Assembly: GCA_903864375.1 (NCBI GenBank)
Contig: CAIPFS010000294.1
Span: 1-8,510 of the forward strand
Direction: 5' to 3'
DNA from: an uncultured Verrucomicrobiota bacterium
GTDB lineage: Bacteria > Verrucomicrobiota > Verrucomicrobiia > Limisphaerales > UBA9464
DNA: 8,510 nucleotides
Below, in pieces: positions 1 to 6,721 of this stretch. The notes under the pieces were generated by a model. The model saw nothing but the letters and a program-made list of their open reading frames with translations, made no database searches and was not told where the DNA came from. Every line of letters starts with the position of its first letter. The first letter of the stretch is position 1. The position numbers and the translations under genes were made by a program.

Positions 1-60
1 CCACCAAGGTGCCTTTAGAACCGCAGGGGTGGTGATCCCAGCAGTAGTTGGGGACTTGCA

Positions 61-124
61 GGAGCGCGTCCCTCCGTTGGATGTCCCTCCTTCGGAGGGA
101 CTTGCGTCCGGAGAGACGCGCTCC
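61..124. repeat. Two-tier palindromic element (REP-like)
   Basis: The outer arms 61-70 (GGAGCGCGTC) and 115-124 (GACGCGCTCC) are perfect reverse complements. After one mismatch (71/114) they continue as CTCCG (72-76) against CGGAG (109-113), giving a stem of 15 paired bases with one mismatch. Inside it sits a second perfect hairpin, GTCCCTCC (83-90) with GGAGGGAC (94-101), closed by a TTC loop. The block GTCCCTCC also occurs at 68-75, so part of the element is internally duplicated. No coding sequence explains it. Dispersed intergenic palindromes (REP/BIME type) look like this, but no second copy lies in the window, so membership of a repeat family is inferred. It has no T-run on either side, which argues against a simple terminator. 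Confidence 0.7.
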
Positions 125-250
125 AGCATCTTCCGAACCCGGATGGACCTATATCCAGTAGCCGGAAAATTGGCAGACGGTAGGATCGTCGCCTTCGTCC
201 GACGCCTCCTGCCCGTCCACGACGAAGAAGGTCGTCTGCTGGCTGGCCCA
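125..250. other. Stretch without a recognisable gene
   Basis: Together with bases 1-60 this forms the flanks of the palindrome. A + strand frame stays open from 29 to the stop at 272-274, but it runs straight through the palindrome, which no real gene would be expected to encode. Its part at about 140-245 (around the residues LADGRIVAFVRRLLP) matches nothing I can name with confidence. It vaguely recalls short segments of phage baseplate/LysM proteins, which is too little to call. The minus strand offers only short frames. It is probably decayed sequence. Confidence 0.4.
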
Positions 251-500
251 GAGGCTACTTTCGGCTTCCAGTAGACAACCTCCCGCTCAGCGTTCCGTAT
301 TCCTCGACGGCGCGTGCATCGGGAATCCAGGCTTGCGGGAACGTCTCGAAGCGTTGATCGCCGAGCACGATGCACCGGATGAACTGTCGCCTGACACACG
401 ACCCGCCGCCAAGGCGACGATGAAGTTGGAGTTCGCCGAGGAACTGCCCGACGAGGCCGTGGGCCAGACGCTCGGACGCTAGAAGTTGCTGGAGCGGGTT
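251..500 (+). pseudogene. Ser/Thr protein kinase, N-terminal remnant
   Basis: A reading frame from about 276 to a TAG at 480-482 encodes PPAQRSVFLDGACIGNPGLR followed by ERLEALIAEHDAPDEL. This resembles the helical N-terminal segment seen in many Planctomycetes/Verrucomicrobia Ser/Thr kinases (pattern 'ER.AFLD.AC.GD..LR.RVEALL.AHE'). About 50 residues later comes DEAVGQTLGR, then TAG, then KLLERV. In the family this point reads 'G..IGRYKLLE.IGEGG', so the TAG most simply replaces the tyrosine codon just before the glycine loop. Upstream, the residues EATFGF (251-268) in another frame look like the start of the same protein, which implies a second lesion near 269-278. Similarity stops at about 500, before any ATP-binding loop or catalytic residue, so the kinase domain is absent. 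The family call rests on pattern memory over about 75 residues. Confidence 0.55.
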
Positions 501-505
501 CCCAT

Positions 506-826
506 CAGGAGCCGGTTATCGACGGTGTGCGCGCCCTTGCGATTCTGTGGGTGGTGTTGCTGCACACGGTTTTTTCCAATTCGCCAGCTTCCCGACACAG
601 GTCATGACCATTTTAAACGGCTCAGCCACCGGGTGGATTAAGAACGGAGCCTTGGAGGTCGACCTGTTCTTTGCGATCAGCGGATTCCTGATGGGCTCCA
701 TCCTTTTCAGTGAATTCAAGCCGTCGGGCACATTGGAAGTCGGCCGGTTTTATGTGCGGCGCTTTCTGCGTCTTATCCCCGTGGATGTGGTGGTGATGGT
801 GATGGGCCCCTATTTCCTGCTCGGCG
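506..826 (+). pseudogene. Acyltransferase 3 family protein, broken fragment
   Basis: The frame from about 509 encodes EPVIDGVRALAILWVVLLHT, the first transmembrane helix of acyltransferase-3 membrane proteins, including the usual His at its end. The frame then fails. The next frame supplies FFQFASFPTQVMTILNG and, further on, GALEVDLFFAISGFLMGSI and GRFYVRRFLRLIPV, which are the family's DLFF.ISGFL and FY.RR..RL.P hallmarks. The switch falls at a run of six T (570-575). A seventh T would join the two halves as HTVFFQFASF, so a one-base loss is the simplest explanation. There is no start codon: the fragment begins directly where the kinase remnant ends. Only about 107 of roughly 350-400 residues remain, and the rest is missing where the Fic gene arrives from the other strand. 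The intact family O-acylates sugars or lipids at the inner membrane. Confidence 0.75.
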
Positions 827-2024
827 TACCCGGCAAAGCCCCGGTTGTAGTTCGGGTGATGGAGGCATACCCGGCATAAACCGTTCTGCCTTCCCCTGGC
901 TCGAATAACGCCAGATACGGAGAATACTCAAACCGGCGATTGCGCTGCTTACCGGTAGTTTCTTTGACGATCTTCAGCGCCGTGAACTGTTTCAACAGTT
1001 TGTCAGCGGTCATGAACGCGCAGCCCAGCCGCTCCTCTACCAGCCGCGTCGTGACGATGGGTTGCTCGAATAGGTAATCGAGCAGGCCGATGGCATTCGC
1101 CTGATTCATTACTTTTTCGCGTACCAAGGTCAGATGCTTTTGCCGCAACTCCAGTATCCGGCGCGCCGTTTCTGTGGCGGCGCGGCTGACCTGCGCCACA
1201 CCGCGAAGGAAAAATTTCAGCCAAGCTTCCCAGTGCCCTTCATTGCGGATGGCCATCAGCCGGTCGTAATACTCGGCGCGGTGGAATTTGAGATAGTAAC
1301 TCAGGTACAGCAGCGGAAATTTCAGGATGCCGCGCTGGCAAAGCAGGAACGTGATCAGCAACCGTCCCACGCGTCCGTTGCCGTCGAGGAAAGGGTGAAT
1401 CGTTTCAAACTGGCCGTGCGCCAGCCCGCAGACAATCAGCGCCGGGAGGGTGTCGCCCTCATGGAGAAACTTTTCAAGGTCATTGAGCGCATTTTGCATA
1501 TCGTGAACCGGCGGCGGCACGAACGTTGCCGTTGCCAGAGTGCAGTTGGCTGGACCAATCCAGTTCTGGCTGCGGCGGAATTCTCCCGGAGTGCGGTTGG
1601 CACCGCGCACGCCATTGAGAAGTTGGCCGTGAATCTCACGAATCAGCCGTAAGGAAAGCGGCAGACTGCCCAGTCGCTTTAGCCCGTGATTCATCGCCCG
1701 CACATAATTCACGACTTCCTCGACATCCTTCGGATGCTCTTGGCCCACCGCATTAATCTCGAACTGGAGCACATCTTCGAGCGTGCTCTGCGTCCCTTCG
1801 ATTTGCGAACTGAGCACCGCCTCATGCCTCACATACATCGACACGAACAGGTCGGGGTTCGGCAGAATGGACGTGACGCCGTCAAGCCTGCCCAGAGCGT
1901 GGTCCGCTTCGGATAGCAGGCGGGTCATCTCCGCATCCATTTCCAGCGGCGGCACCGGGGGAAGTGGCGCGGGAATGAACGCCCGGTATCCATCCAGTTG
2001 TTTGACGTATTTTCCGGCCCGCAT
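810..2024 (-). CDS. Fic-family AMP-transferase with N-terminal inhibitory motif
   Basis: This encodes a 404-residue cytoplasmic protein. Fic enzymes usually transfer AMP from ATP to a hydroxyl on a target protein, and the target here is unknown. The core motif HPFLDGNGRVGR lies at residues 210-221, with catalytic His210, Asp214 and Arg218/Arg221. The flap FVPPPVHDM (168-176) is also present. The N-terminal segment carries SSQIEG (72-77), which fits the (S/T)xxxE(G/N) inhibitory motif whose Glu76 would block ATP binding, so the protein is class II and self-inhibited. Residues about 305-372 look like a winged-helix domain, as in many Fic proteins that resemble toxins or regulators. The ATG at 2024 is preferred over a TTG at 2042 because GGGAG lies 11 bases before it. 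No partner antitoxin gene is adjacent. The last 29 residues or so (from about 376) look unlike the family and overlap the acyltransferase remnant. Confidence 0.9.
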   Translation of the reverse strand: MRAGKYVKQLDGYRAFIPAPLPPVPPLEMDAEMTRLLSEADHALGRLDGVTSILPNPDLFVSMYVRHEAVLSSQIEGTQSTLEDVLQFEINAVGQEHPKDVEEVVNYVRAMNHGLKRLGSLPLSLRLIREIHGQLLNGVRGANRTPGEFRRSQNWIGPANCTLATATFVPPPVHDMQNALNDLEKFLHEGDTLPALIVCGLAHGQFETIHPFLDGNGRVGRLLITFLLCQRGILKFPLLYLSYYLKFHRAEYYDRLMAIRNEGHWEAWLKFFLRGVAQVSRAATETARRILELRQKHLTLVREKVMNQANAIGLLDYLFEQPIVTTRLVEERLGCAFMTADKLLKQFTALKIVKETTGKQRNRRFEYSPYLALFEPGEGRTVYAGYASITRTTTGALPGTPSRK

Positions 2025-2058
2025 AAGCCTTTTCGCTCCCAAAAGTCTGTTTGACCTG

Positions 2059-2096
2059 CTGGAATTAGGGAGCCCGTCCGTCCCGATTAATTCCAG
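2059..2096 (-). promoter_or_regulatory. Bulged inverted repeat in the fic leader
   Basis: CTGGAATTA (2059-2067) and TAATTCCAG (2088-2096) are exact reverse complements. Just inside them GGGA (2068-2071) pairs with TCCC (2081-2084), leaving a three-base bulge (2085-2087) and a nine-base loop. The element ends 35 bases before the Fic start codon, where an operator or mRNA leader hairpin could act. A 10-bp palindrome ATTCTAGAAT (2108-2117) lies just beyond it. No T-run follows on the Fic-coding strand, so it is not an intrinsic terminator. I found no convincing -35/-10 pair. The role is inferred from position only. Confidence 0.4.
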
Positions 2097-2299
2097 TTCT
2101 CGGCAATATTCTAGAATTAGACTGCCTCAAATGGAAGTGGAATTCTAACCCCGCCGGACGGCTTTTGGCGGTTTCTGGCCAATCTTGCCTAGACTCTACG
2201 CATTCGCCTCCAGACGGGCCAAAGCAATGCCGTTTTCCAGCACTTTCGAGGAGTAACCTCGTTTCCGGGGGCTGGACGCTGCGTGAAGGCGTCGCAAAC
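2097..2299. other. Intergenic region between fic and the small + strand ORF
   Basis: This AT-richer spacer separates two divergent genes and so should hold both promoters. On the minus strand TTGAGG followed 16 bases later by TATTGC is the nearest thing to a promoter, and it is a poor match. A short hairpin CGAGG-AGTAA-CCTCG lies at 2247-2261. The + strand frame of the next ORF is open back to a TTG at 2165, but the translation there (2165-2260) is poor in domain-like residues. Confidence 0.3.
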
Positions 2300-2770
2300 G
2301 TGCGGCTGGGTGATCAGCCCGGCGCGTTGCATATCCCGCCCGAGATGGCATCGGTACGCCACGTCCTAATGCACACGCACGGCGGTAATGTTGCACTAGG
2401 GCTGTTTCGCTTGCGCGCTTCCGGCCGCCCCGGTCGCGCGAGCGGCGAAATCTATGCTGTCTTCGAGGTTATCGCAGATCCCGAGTATGCGGGTCGCGAA
2501 TGGGATGGCGCGATCATCATGAACGTGCTGCCAGACTTCGAAGCGCGCATCAAGCACAAGCCAGCCGTTGGCCTTGGCCGCACTTCTCCATATCCTCGGG
2601 TGTTGAGTTTGCAGGAGCTTTTGAAGGCATTGAAATCTCTTGCCCGCTGGTATCCTTGGGTTCCCCAGGATGTAAAGGCTTTAGCTAAGGAAAAATGTAC
2701 TTACGTGGATATACCTGTCGAGCAGCAGCGGGGGGGCCGCAGTGTCAGGCTTCAACGCCCAGGTTGGTAG
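2300..2770 (+). CDS. Hypothetical protein, possible EVE/PUA-like fold
   Basis: I do not recognise this gene with certainty. From the GTG at 2300 it encodes 156 residues with no signal peptide or membrane segment. Its centre reads GEIYAVFEVIADPEYAGREW (residues about 47-66), then IIMNVLPDFEARI, then a helical end with LQELLKALKSLARWYPWVPQ. A 'G-I-Y-A-x-x-E-V-x-x-D-P' strand pair followed by an aromatic-containing segment and C-terminal helices recalls EVE/PUA-like domains, which bind modified nucleic-acid bases. This is a weak, memory-based match. The GTG has GAAGG 10 bases upstream. The frame is open to a TTG at 2165, and ATG 2345 is another option. Codon third positions become clearly less GC-rich toward the 3' end, unlike the neighbours, which may mean foreign origin. 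It overlaps the end of the convergent dehydrogenase gene by 19 bases. Confidence 0.5.
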   Translation: MRLGDQPGALHIPPEMASVRHVLMHTHGGNVALGLFRLRASGRPGRASGEIYAVFEVIADPEYAGREWDGAIIMNVLPDFEARIKHKPAVGLGRTSPYPRVLSLQELLKALKSLARWYPWVPQDVKALAKEKCTYVDIPVEQQRGGRSVRLQRPGW

Positions 2771-5430
2771 ATTTTCATCTCGTGGATCGACCAGTAGACG
2801 CCTTGCTCCGCGCCAGTCTGGGTGATGCGGATAAATCGGATGTTCGCCGGTTTAAATTCAATTTCTGTCCGCGTCTTTTTCCCGAGCCCACTGGCCACCG
2901 GTTCGCCCCAATGCCGGCCGTCGCTGGAAAGCTGCACTTTGTATCCGCGCGGGTAGTCATAGGCGGAAGCCCCGGCGTCCAATTCCAAGGCGTTGACGTT
3001 GGTTTCCTGGGGAAGCTCGATTTGAAACCACTGCCCTGGGGCCTGGTAGCTTCCTGTGTCGTAACGCGTGTTCATGTCCCCGTCCATGGCCAGCTGTGCC
3101 ATGCCGGGATTGTGGCTCGCGGTCACGTGCCACTGGGTACGGTTGGCCATCGCCTGGGGCACCGTCGCCCGCAATTCCTCGGTCGTCCAGGGATCACTCC
3201 GGTCACGAATGGCCGCCCGCACCCGGGCCACGTCGTTCGTGTCCACCAACGTGCCGAGGTTCGCGAAGCCGTTCCGCACGTAGGATGCGACCGCGGCAAT
3301 CCATTCATCGGCATTGCCTTCCATTGGCACCATCTGGGCGGTGTAGTTTTTTCCTCCCACCGGACCGTTTAAGCCTTTCAAAAGCACGCTGATCACTCCG
3401 TCCCGGTGTCCGGTCACGGTTGGGGATCGAACCAGCGGCGGCGCGAGGGTTTCGCCAGGCTTGCCTCCTTGCAACGGCTGCCCTCGTCCATCGGAACCAT
3501 GGCAGGCAAAGCAAAGTTCCTTGTAGATAGCCTCGCCATGTTGAATCCGCATTCGTTCGTCGTCCGTAAACTGGGGATCCAAGGCCTCTGCAGTCGGCCG
3601 CAACAACTTCAAGGCGATCTCGCGAACCCCGGGAGAATCTGTGGCCAAAATCGAGGATTCGATTAAGGCCGTGGCATTGGTCCATTTCAACAGGTGGGGA
3701 GTGAGGATGGCCTGAATCGCCACCGCCGGATCTGGATCCTTTGCCTTTGCCTCAAAATCTGGCACCAGTGACTTGTCTCCCGCCTTGTACAGGCCCTCGC
3801 TGGCGCGGATCGCGGCAACGCGCACTTGCGGGTCGGCGTCATGGAACATCTCCCGAAGGAATGGAGCGTCCAAGGACTGCAATCCTTCCAGCGTCCAGAT
3901 GGCGTGAACCCGCGCCAGGGAATTCGCGGTCTGGCGGGCGAGCCGCACAAGGGCGGGCGCAACCGTTTTATCGCCACGCAACACCAGTGTTTCCTGCGCA
4001 GTGTCGCGCCACCAGCCGTTCGGATGTTCCAAATGTGCGACGAGTTCAATGGAACTCTCTTTCAGCATCCGCGGTTGCGGCCCCGGTTTGAAATCCTTGT
4101 GGGTCAACCGCCAGATTCGTCCACGGCCGAAGTTTTTATCCAACGAATATTTCTCCACCATCGGACGAAGAAACGAACCCTTCTGAACCCAGCTGCCCTC
4201 CTGAATGATCCCCCGGTACATGTCCACAATGTAAAGCGTCCCGTCGGGCGCATTCATCATGTTCACGGGGCGGAAATTCGGATCGGTGGAACGGATGAAC
4301 TCCGTCTTGTCATACGCGTTTCGCAGATAGGTCAGGCCATCCCTCACCTCCACTTTCGCGCGCCGGATCAAACGTCCGACCGGCTCGGCAAAAAGAAGAT
4401 CTCCGCGCAGATCCTCCGGCAGGCGGTCGCCCCGGAATATTTCGTTCCCGCACGTGGCCGTAAAGTGATTCAGGGTTTGGTTCTCCGGCCGGTAACGGGC
4501 TGTGCCTCCCTGAACGTCGGCCAGTCCAACCAAAGGCCAGACTTCCGTAAAATCAGCTGGGACCTGGTCGTTGATATTGAAGGCGCCGTAAACAATCGGA
4601 ACCTGGAAATTCACCGGGCCGACCTCGCCGCCCCCGTTCACAAACCAGACCTTTCCGTGATTATCCTGGCAGATCCCCCACTGGCCGCCGTTGGGCGCCG
4701 TCAATTCCTGGATCACGTTCGTTCCCTGCCAACGCAATCGATAGGCGTTCACCGACATGTACATCCAATTGTCCAGCGCCCAGATCAATCCGCTAGGCTG
4801 ATGTTCCATGTTTTCCCCACGCGGGCCACCCGCGTAAAACAACACCTTCTGGTCCGACACGCCATCCCCGTCCGTGTCCCGGTAGAGCCAGATGTCATTG
4901 GAACCCGTCTCATTCACCAGCAGGTCGTCGCGAACCGGCAGAATCATCCTCGGCAGCAACAGGTGATCAATGAAGACCGTGTGCTTGTCGAAAACCCCGT
5001 CACCCTGGCTCGACCAGTGGAGGGAAACGCGACTGTTGGTGGTGAGTTGGTCATGCCCATCGATGTCCTGCATATACGTCCGCATTTCGGCGACGAACAT
5101 GCGGCCATTTCCGTCAAACCTGGCCACCACGGGCTCACGGATGACCGGATCGCTCAACACCAGTTCCAGACGGTATCCCCCGGGAAGAACAAAGGTTTTT
5201 GCCTCGGCCTCCGGTGATAGGTAGGGCACCGGGGTGGAGGGGGTGGTGTCGACGGGCGGGGCGTCCGCCCGAACGTTCGGGGGCGCCGTCCATCCGATCA
5301 TGACCAAAAAGACAAAAAAACGGGCCGCCCAGTCGCCGGTGGAGATGCCGTGTTTGCGGCGCGCGAGGTTGCGAGCCAACCTGCGAAGCGCCTGCAGGGC
5401 GGTCAACGGGTTCGTATGGGCGTTCGACAT
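2752..5430 (-). CDS. PVC-type secreted dehydrogenase with cytochrome c and discoidin-like domains
   Basis: This encodes an 892-residue exported protein. Residues 1-56 hold a long basic N-terminus, a hydrophobic core (WAARFFVFLVMIGW) and a likely cleavage site after VRA. Residues about 80-440 form a beta-propeller-like region of the Planctomycetes/Verrucomicrobia 'membrane-bound dehydrogenase' type, with DTDGDGVSD (185-193) as a calcium-binding-like loop. Residues about 455-620 look like HEAT-type helical repeats. A class I cytochrome c follows: CFACH at 640-644 binds heme covalently, and Met700 or Met703 is the likely axial ligand. Residues about 765-890 resemble a discoidin (F5/8 type C) domain, often used to bind carbohydrate. 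The family is thought to oxidise sugars or alcohols in the periplasm, but the substrate is unknown. The ATG at 5430 is preferred (AGAAGA upstream); ATG 5457 and TTG 5517 are alternatives. It follows rtcA by 97 bases on the same strand, probably without a functional link. Confidence 0.88.
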   Translation of the reverse strand: MSNAHTNPLTALQALRRLARNLARRKHGISTGDWAARFFVFLVMIGWTAPPNVRADAPPVDTTPSTPVPYLSPEAEAKTFVLPGGYRLELVLSDPVIREPVVARFDGNGRMFVAEMRTYMQDIDGHDQLTTNSRVSLHWSSQGDGVFDKHTVFIDHLLLPRMILPVRDDLLVNETGSNDIWLYRDTDGDGVSDQKVLFYAGGPRGENMEHQPSGLIWALDNWMYMSVNAYRLRWQGTNVIQELTAPNGGQWGICQDNHGKVWFVNGGGEVGPVNFQVPIVYGAFNINDQVPADFTEVWPLVGLADVQGGTARYRPENQTLNHFTATCGNEIFRGDRLPEDLRGDLLFAEPVGRLIRRAKVEVRDGLTYLRNAYDKTEFIRSTDPNFRPVNMMNAPDGTLYIVDMYRGIIQEGSWVQKGSFLRPMVEKYSLDKNFGRGRIWRLTHKDFKPGPQPRMLKESSIELVAHLEHPNGWWRDTAQETLVLRGDKTVAPALVRLARQTANSLARVHAIWTLEGLQSLDAPFLREMFHDADPQVRVAAIRASEGLYKAGDKSLVPDFEAKAKDPDPAVAIQAILTPHLLKWTNATALIESSILATDSPGVREIALKLLRPTAEALDPQFTDDERMRIQHGEAIYKELCFACHGSDGRGQPLQGGKPGETLAPPLVRSPTVTGHRDGVISVLLKGLNGPVGGKNYTAQMVPMEGNADEWIAAVASYVRNGFANLGTLVDTNDVARVRAAIRDRSDPWTTEELRATVPQAMANRTQWHVTASHNPGMAQLAMDGDMNTRYDTGSYQAPGQWFQIELPQETNVNALELDAGASAYDYPRGYKVQLSSDGRHWGEPVASGLGKKTRTEIEFKPANIRFIRITQTGAEQGVYWSIHEMKIYQPGR

Positions 5431-5527
5431 GGTCCGAATGTCTTCTATTCCGGACATTGGCTCAAGGGACGTCCGGCATAACGAACAATCCTTCGTCGAG
5501 GCCTTACAGCCGGTCAACCTCCCGCAA

Positions 5528-6604
5528 TTACGTTGCGTTGCCAGGACCAGACTCCGCAGTTCCAGCGTCCTGGTGCGGTTTTCCCGATACCGTGACGAGC
5601 CAGGTGCCTGACGATTCCTCGGCGAATCCGATGTCGACTTCCAGGAACCGGCGGATAATCGATGCGTTCGTGCGGGTATGGGACGATGGCTCGGTGGTTC
5701 GAAATCGACCGCCCCCGGCGAGGGCCATGGGAATCAGCAGTTGATCCGCCAGATGCTCATCCACCATCACATCGGATTCCATCCAGCGTTCAACAGATTC
5801 GATGGCCTCAATTGCCACGTCCTCAGGGGACCGACCCCTGTCTGGAAATCCCGAGAAGACGGTGGTGATCTCATCGGTCGATATTTCCAGCAGGAGAGCC
5901 TGTCCCGGACCCCGCGCTGCCGGAACCGGTTCCACCAGGCACCCGTCAGGGGACCAGGCCAGCCGTTGCTGGACAGCAGCCAATTGGCGGCGGGCTATTG
6001 ACTCGGGAGTGCGGGAAATCAAGGCCCGGGCCATCCGGCTTCGGATGGGACTGCGGGCCAGCCATTCCACGGGTGCCAACTGTGGCACCGGAAAAATCGT
6101 GACGGAAAAACGTCCACCGCCTGCTGGAAAAAAGCCCGGTCGTTCCAGGTGCCATTCGAGCCTTGGTCCAAAACGTTCCAATTGGGGACCAAACGTTTTC
6201 AGGAGAAAATCATAGGGCGGTGCGGCCGGGTTGTGTGTTCCTCCCATCACCGTCAATCGGGAGATTCCGTTCGATGTCAACAGGGGAGGCAGCACGGTCT
6301 GAAGCACCAGGGTTGCGCTCCCCGCACTGCCCACATCGAAGGCGTATGTCCCGGGAATGACCTTCCCAGGTAAGAACTCGACGGATGTCGATTCCAGGAA
6401 GGCCCCCTCAACGATGGCACGGCTGACCGTTACCGCTGCCTCGACTGCGGTCAGGTGCTGCCGTTTGAGGCCGGGCTTCGGGCGCCGCGCCCGAATCTTT
6501 TCCATTCGGAACGGTTGGCCCGTGACCATCGAAAGCGAAAGCGCGGTGCGCAGAATCTGTCCGCCTCCTTCGCCTTCGGATCCATCGATCAAAATAGTGC
6601 TCAT
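5528..6604 (-). CDS. rtcA: RNA 3'-terminal phosphate cyclase RtcA
   Basis: RtcA converts an RNA 3'-phosphate to a 2',3'-cyclic phosphate using ATP, through an AMP-enzyme intermediate, in the cytoplasm. The protein has 358 residues against 338 in E. coli. It aligns from its first residues: DGSEGEGGGQILRTALSLSM (7-26), KPGLKRQHLTAV (43-54), GSAGSATLVLQTVLP (92-106), GGTHNPAAPPYDF (121-133) and FFPAGGG (158-164). The C-terminal signature HLADQLLIPMALAGGG (284-299) is followed by SSHTRTN, whose His309 matches the catalytic, AMP-accepting histidine, at the same number as in E. coli. The ATG at 6604 is chosen because homology begins there, although the frame is open further upstream and no clear Shine-Dalgarno precedes it. 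It lies 117 bases after rtcB, a wider gap than in a tight operon. The last 18 residues or so are a non-conserved tail. Confidence 0.96.
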   Translation of the reverse strand: MSTILIDGSEGEGGGQILRTALSLSMVTGQPFRMEKIRARRPKPGLKRQHLTAVEAAVTVSRAIVEGAFLESTSVEFLPGKVIPGTYAFDVGSAGSATLVLQTVLPPLLTSNGISRLTVMGGTHNPAAPPYDFLLKTFGPQLERFGPRLEWHLERPGFFPAGGGRFSVTIFPVPQLAPVEWLARSPIRSRMARALISRTPESIARRQLAAVQQRLAWSPDGCLVEPVPAARGPGQALLLEISTDEITTVFSGFPDRGRSPEDVAIEAIESVERWMESDVMVDEHLADQLLIPMALAGGGRFRTTEPSSHTRTNASIIRRFLEVDIGFAEESSGTWLVTVSGKPHQDAGTAESGPGNAT

Positions 6605-6640
6605 AAGTGGATGTTTTAGAACGAGCTGAGAATGAAATGT

Positions 6641-6646
6641 ATTATA
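6641..6646 (-). promoter_or_regulatory. Candidate internal -10 box upstream of rtcA
   Basis: The minus strand reads TATAAT exactly, 37 bases before the rtcA start. No good -35 element lies 16-18 bases upstream (the hexamer there is ATCAAA), and there is no TGn extension. It could give rtcA a weak sigma-70-type promoter independent of RtcR, but a chance match in this AT-rich stretch is quite possible. Confidence 0.25.
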
Positions 6647-6682
6647 CTGACCCAGAAGGAGCTTTGATGAAGGCCCAGCCTC

Positions 6683-6714
6683 CAGGACCCGCACCGACTT
6701 GGGCGCGGGTCCTG
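6683..6714 (-). other. Strong hairpin in the rtcB-rtcA gap
   Basis: CAGGACCCGC (6683-6692) and GCGGGTCCTG (6705-6714) are perfect reverse complements, giving a 10-bp GC-rich stem with a 12-base loop that starts 7 bases after the rtcB stop codon. A smaller hairpin, AGGC-TGG-GCCT on the minus strand, follows directly. No T-run follows, so it does not look like an intrinsic terminator. Such a structure could protect the rtcB 3' end, mark a processing site or reduce read-through into rtcA. The structure is seen; the function is inferred. Confidence 0.6.
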
Positions 6715-6721
6715 CGAACGT

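Noticed and set aside
29..274. Open + strand frame of 81 codons at the left end
   Set aside because: It runs through the compound palindrome and has no domain-like content until its last residues, which belong more plausibly to the kinase remnant.
2730..2736. G7 run near the end of the small ORF as a programmed frameshift or phase-variable tract
   Set aside because: The frame after the run ends soon in any reading, and no domain continues in another frame, so nothing supports a functional shift.
3826..5217. Long open frame of 463 codons on the + strand inside the dehydrogenase gene
   Set aside because: It is antisense to a strongly supported gene with clear motifs. Long antisense frames are common in GC-rich coding DNA, and the translation has no recognisable domain.
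5458..5517. Longer dehydrogenase start at TTG 5517
   Set aside because: It adds residues with no signal-peptide logic and has no ribosome binding site. ATG 5430, or less likely 5457, fits better.
6605..6640. tRNA-like or Y-RNA-like gene next to rtcA (GTTC sequence in the gap)
   Set aside because: The GTTC is not flanked by a T-arm stem, and no acceptor stem or cloverleaf can be drawn. No Ro60/Rsr gene is present in the window.
6683..6714. Intrinsic terminator after rtcB
   Set aside because: The stem is strong but no T-run follows on the minus strand, so it is recorded as a hairpin only.
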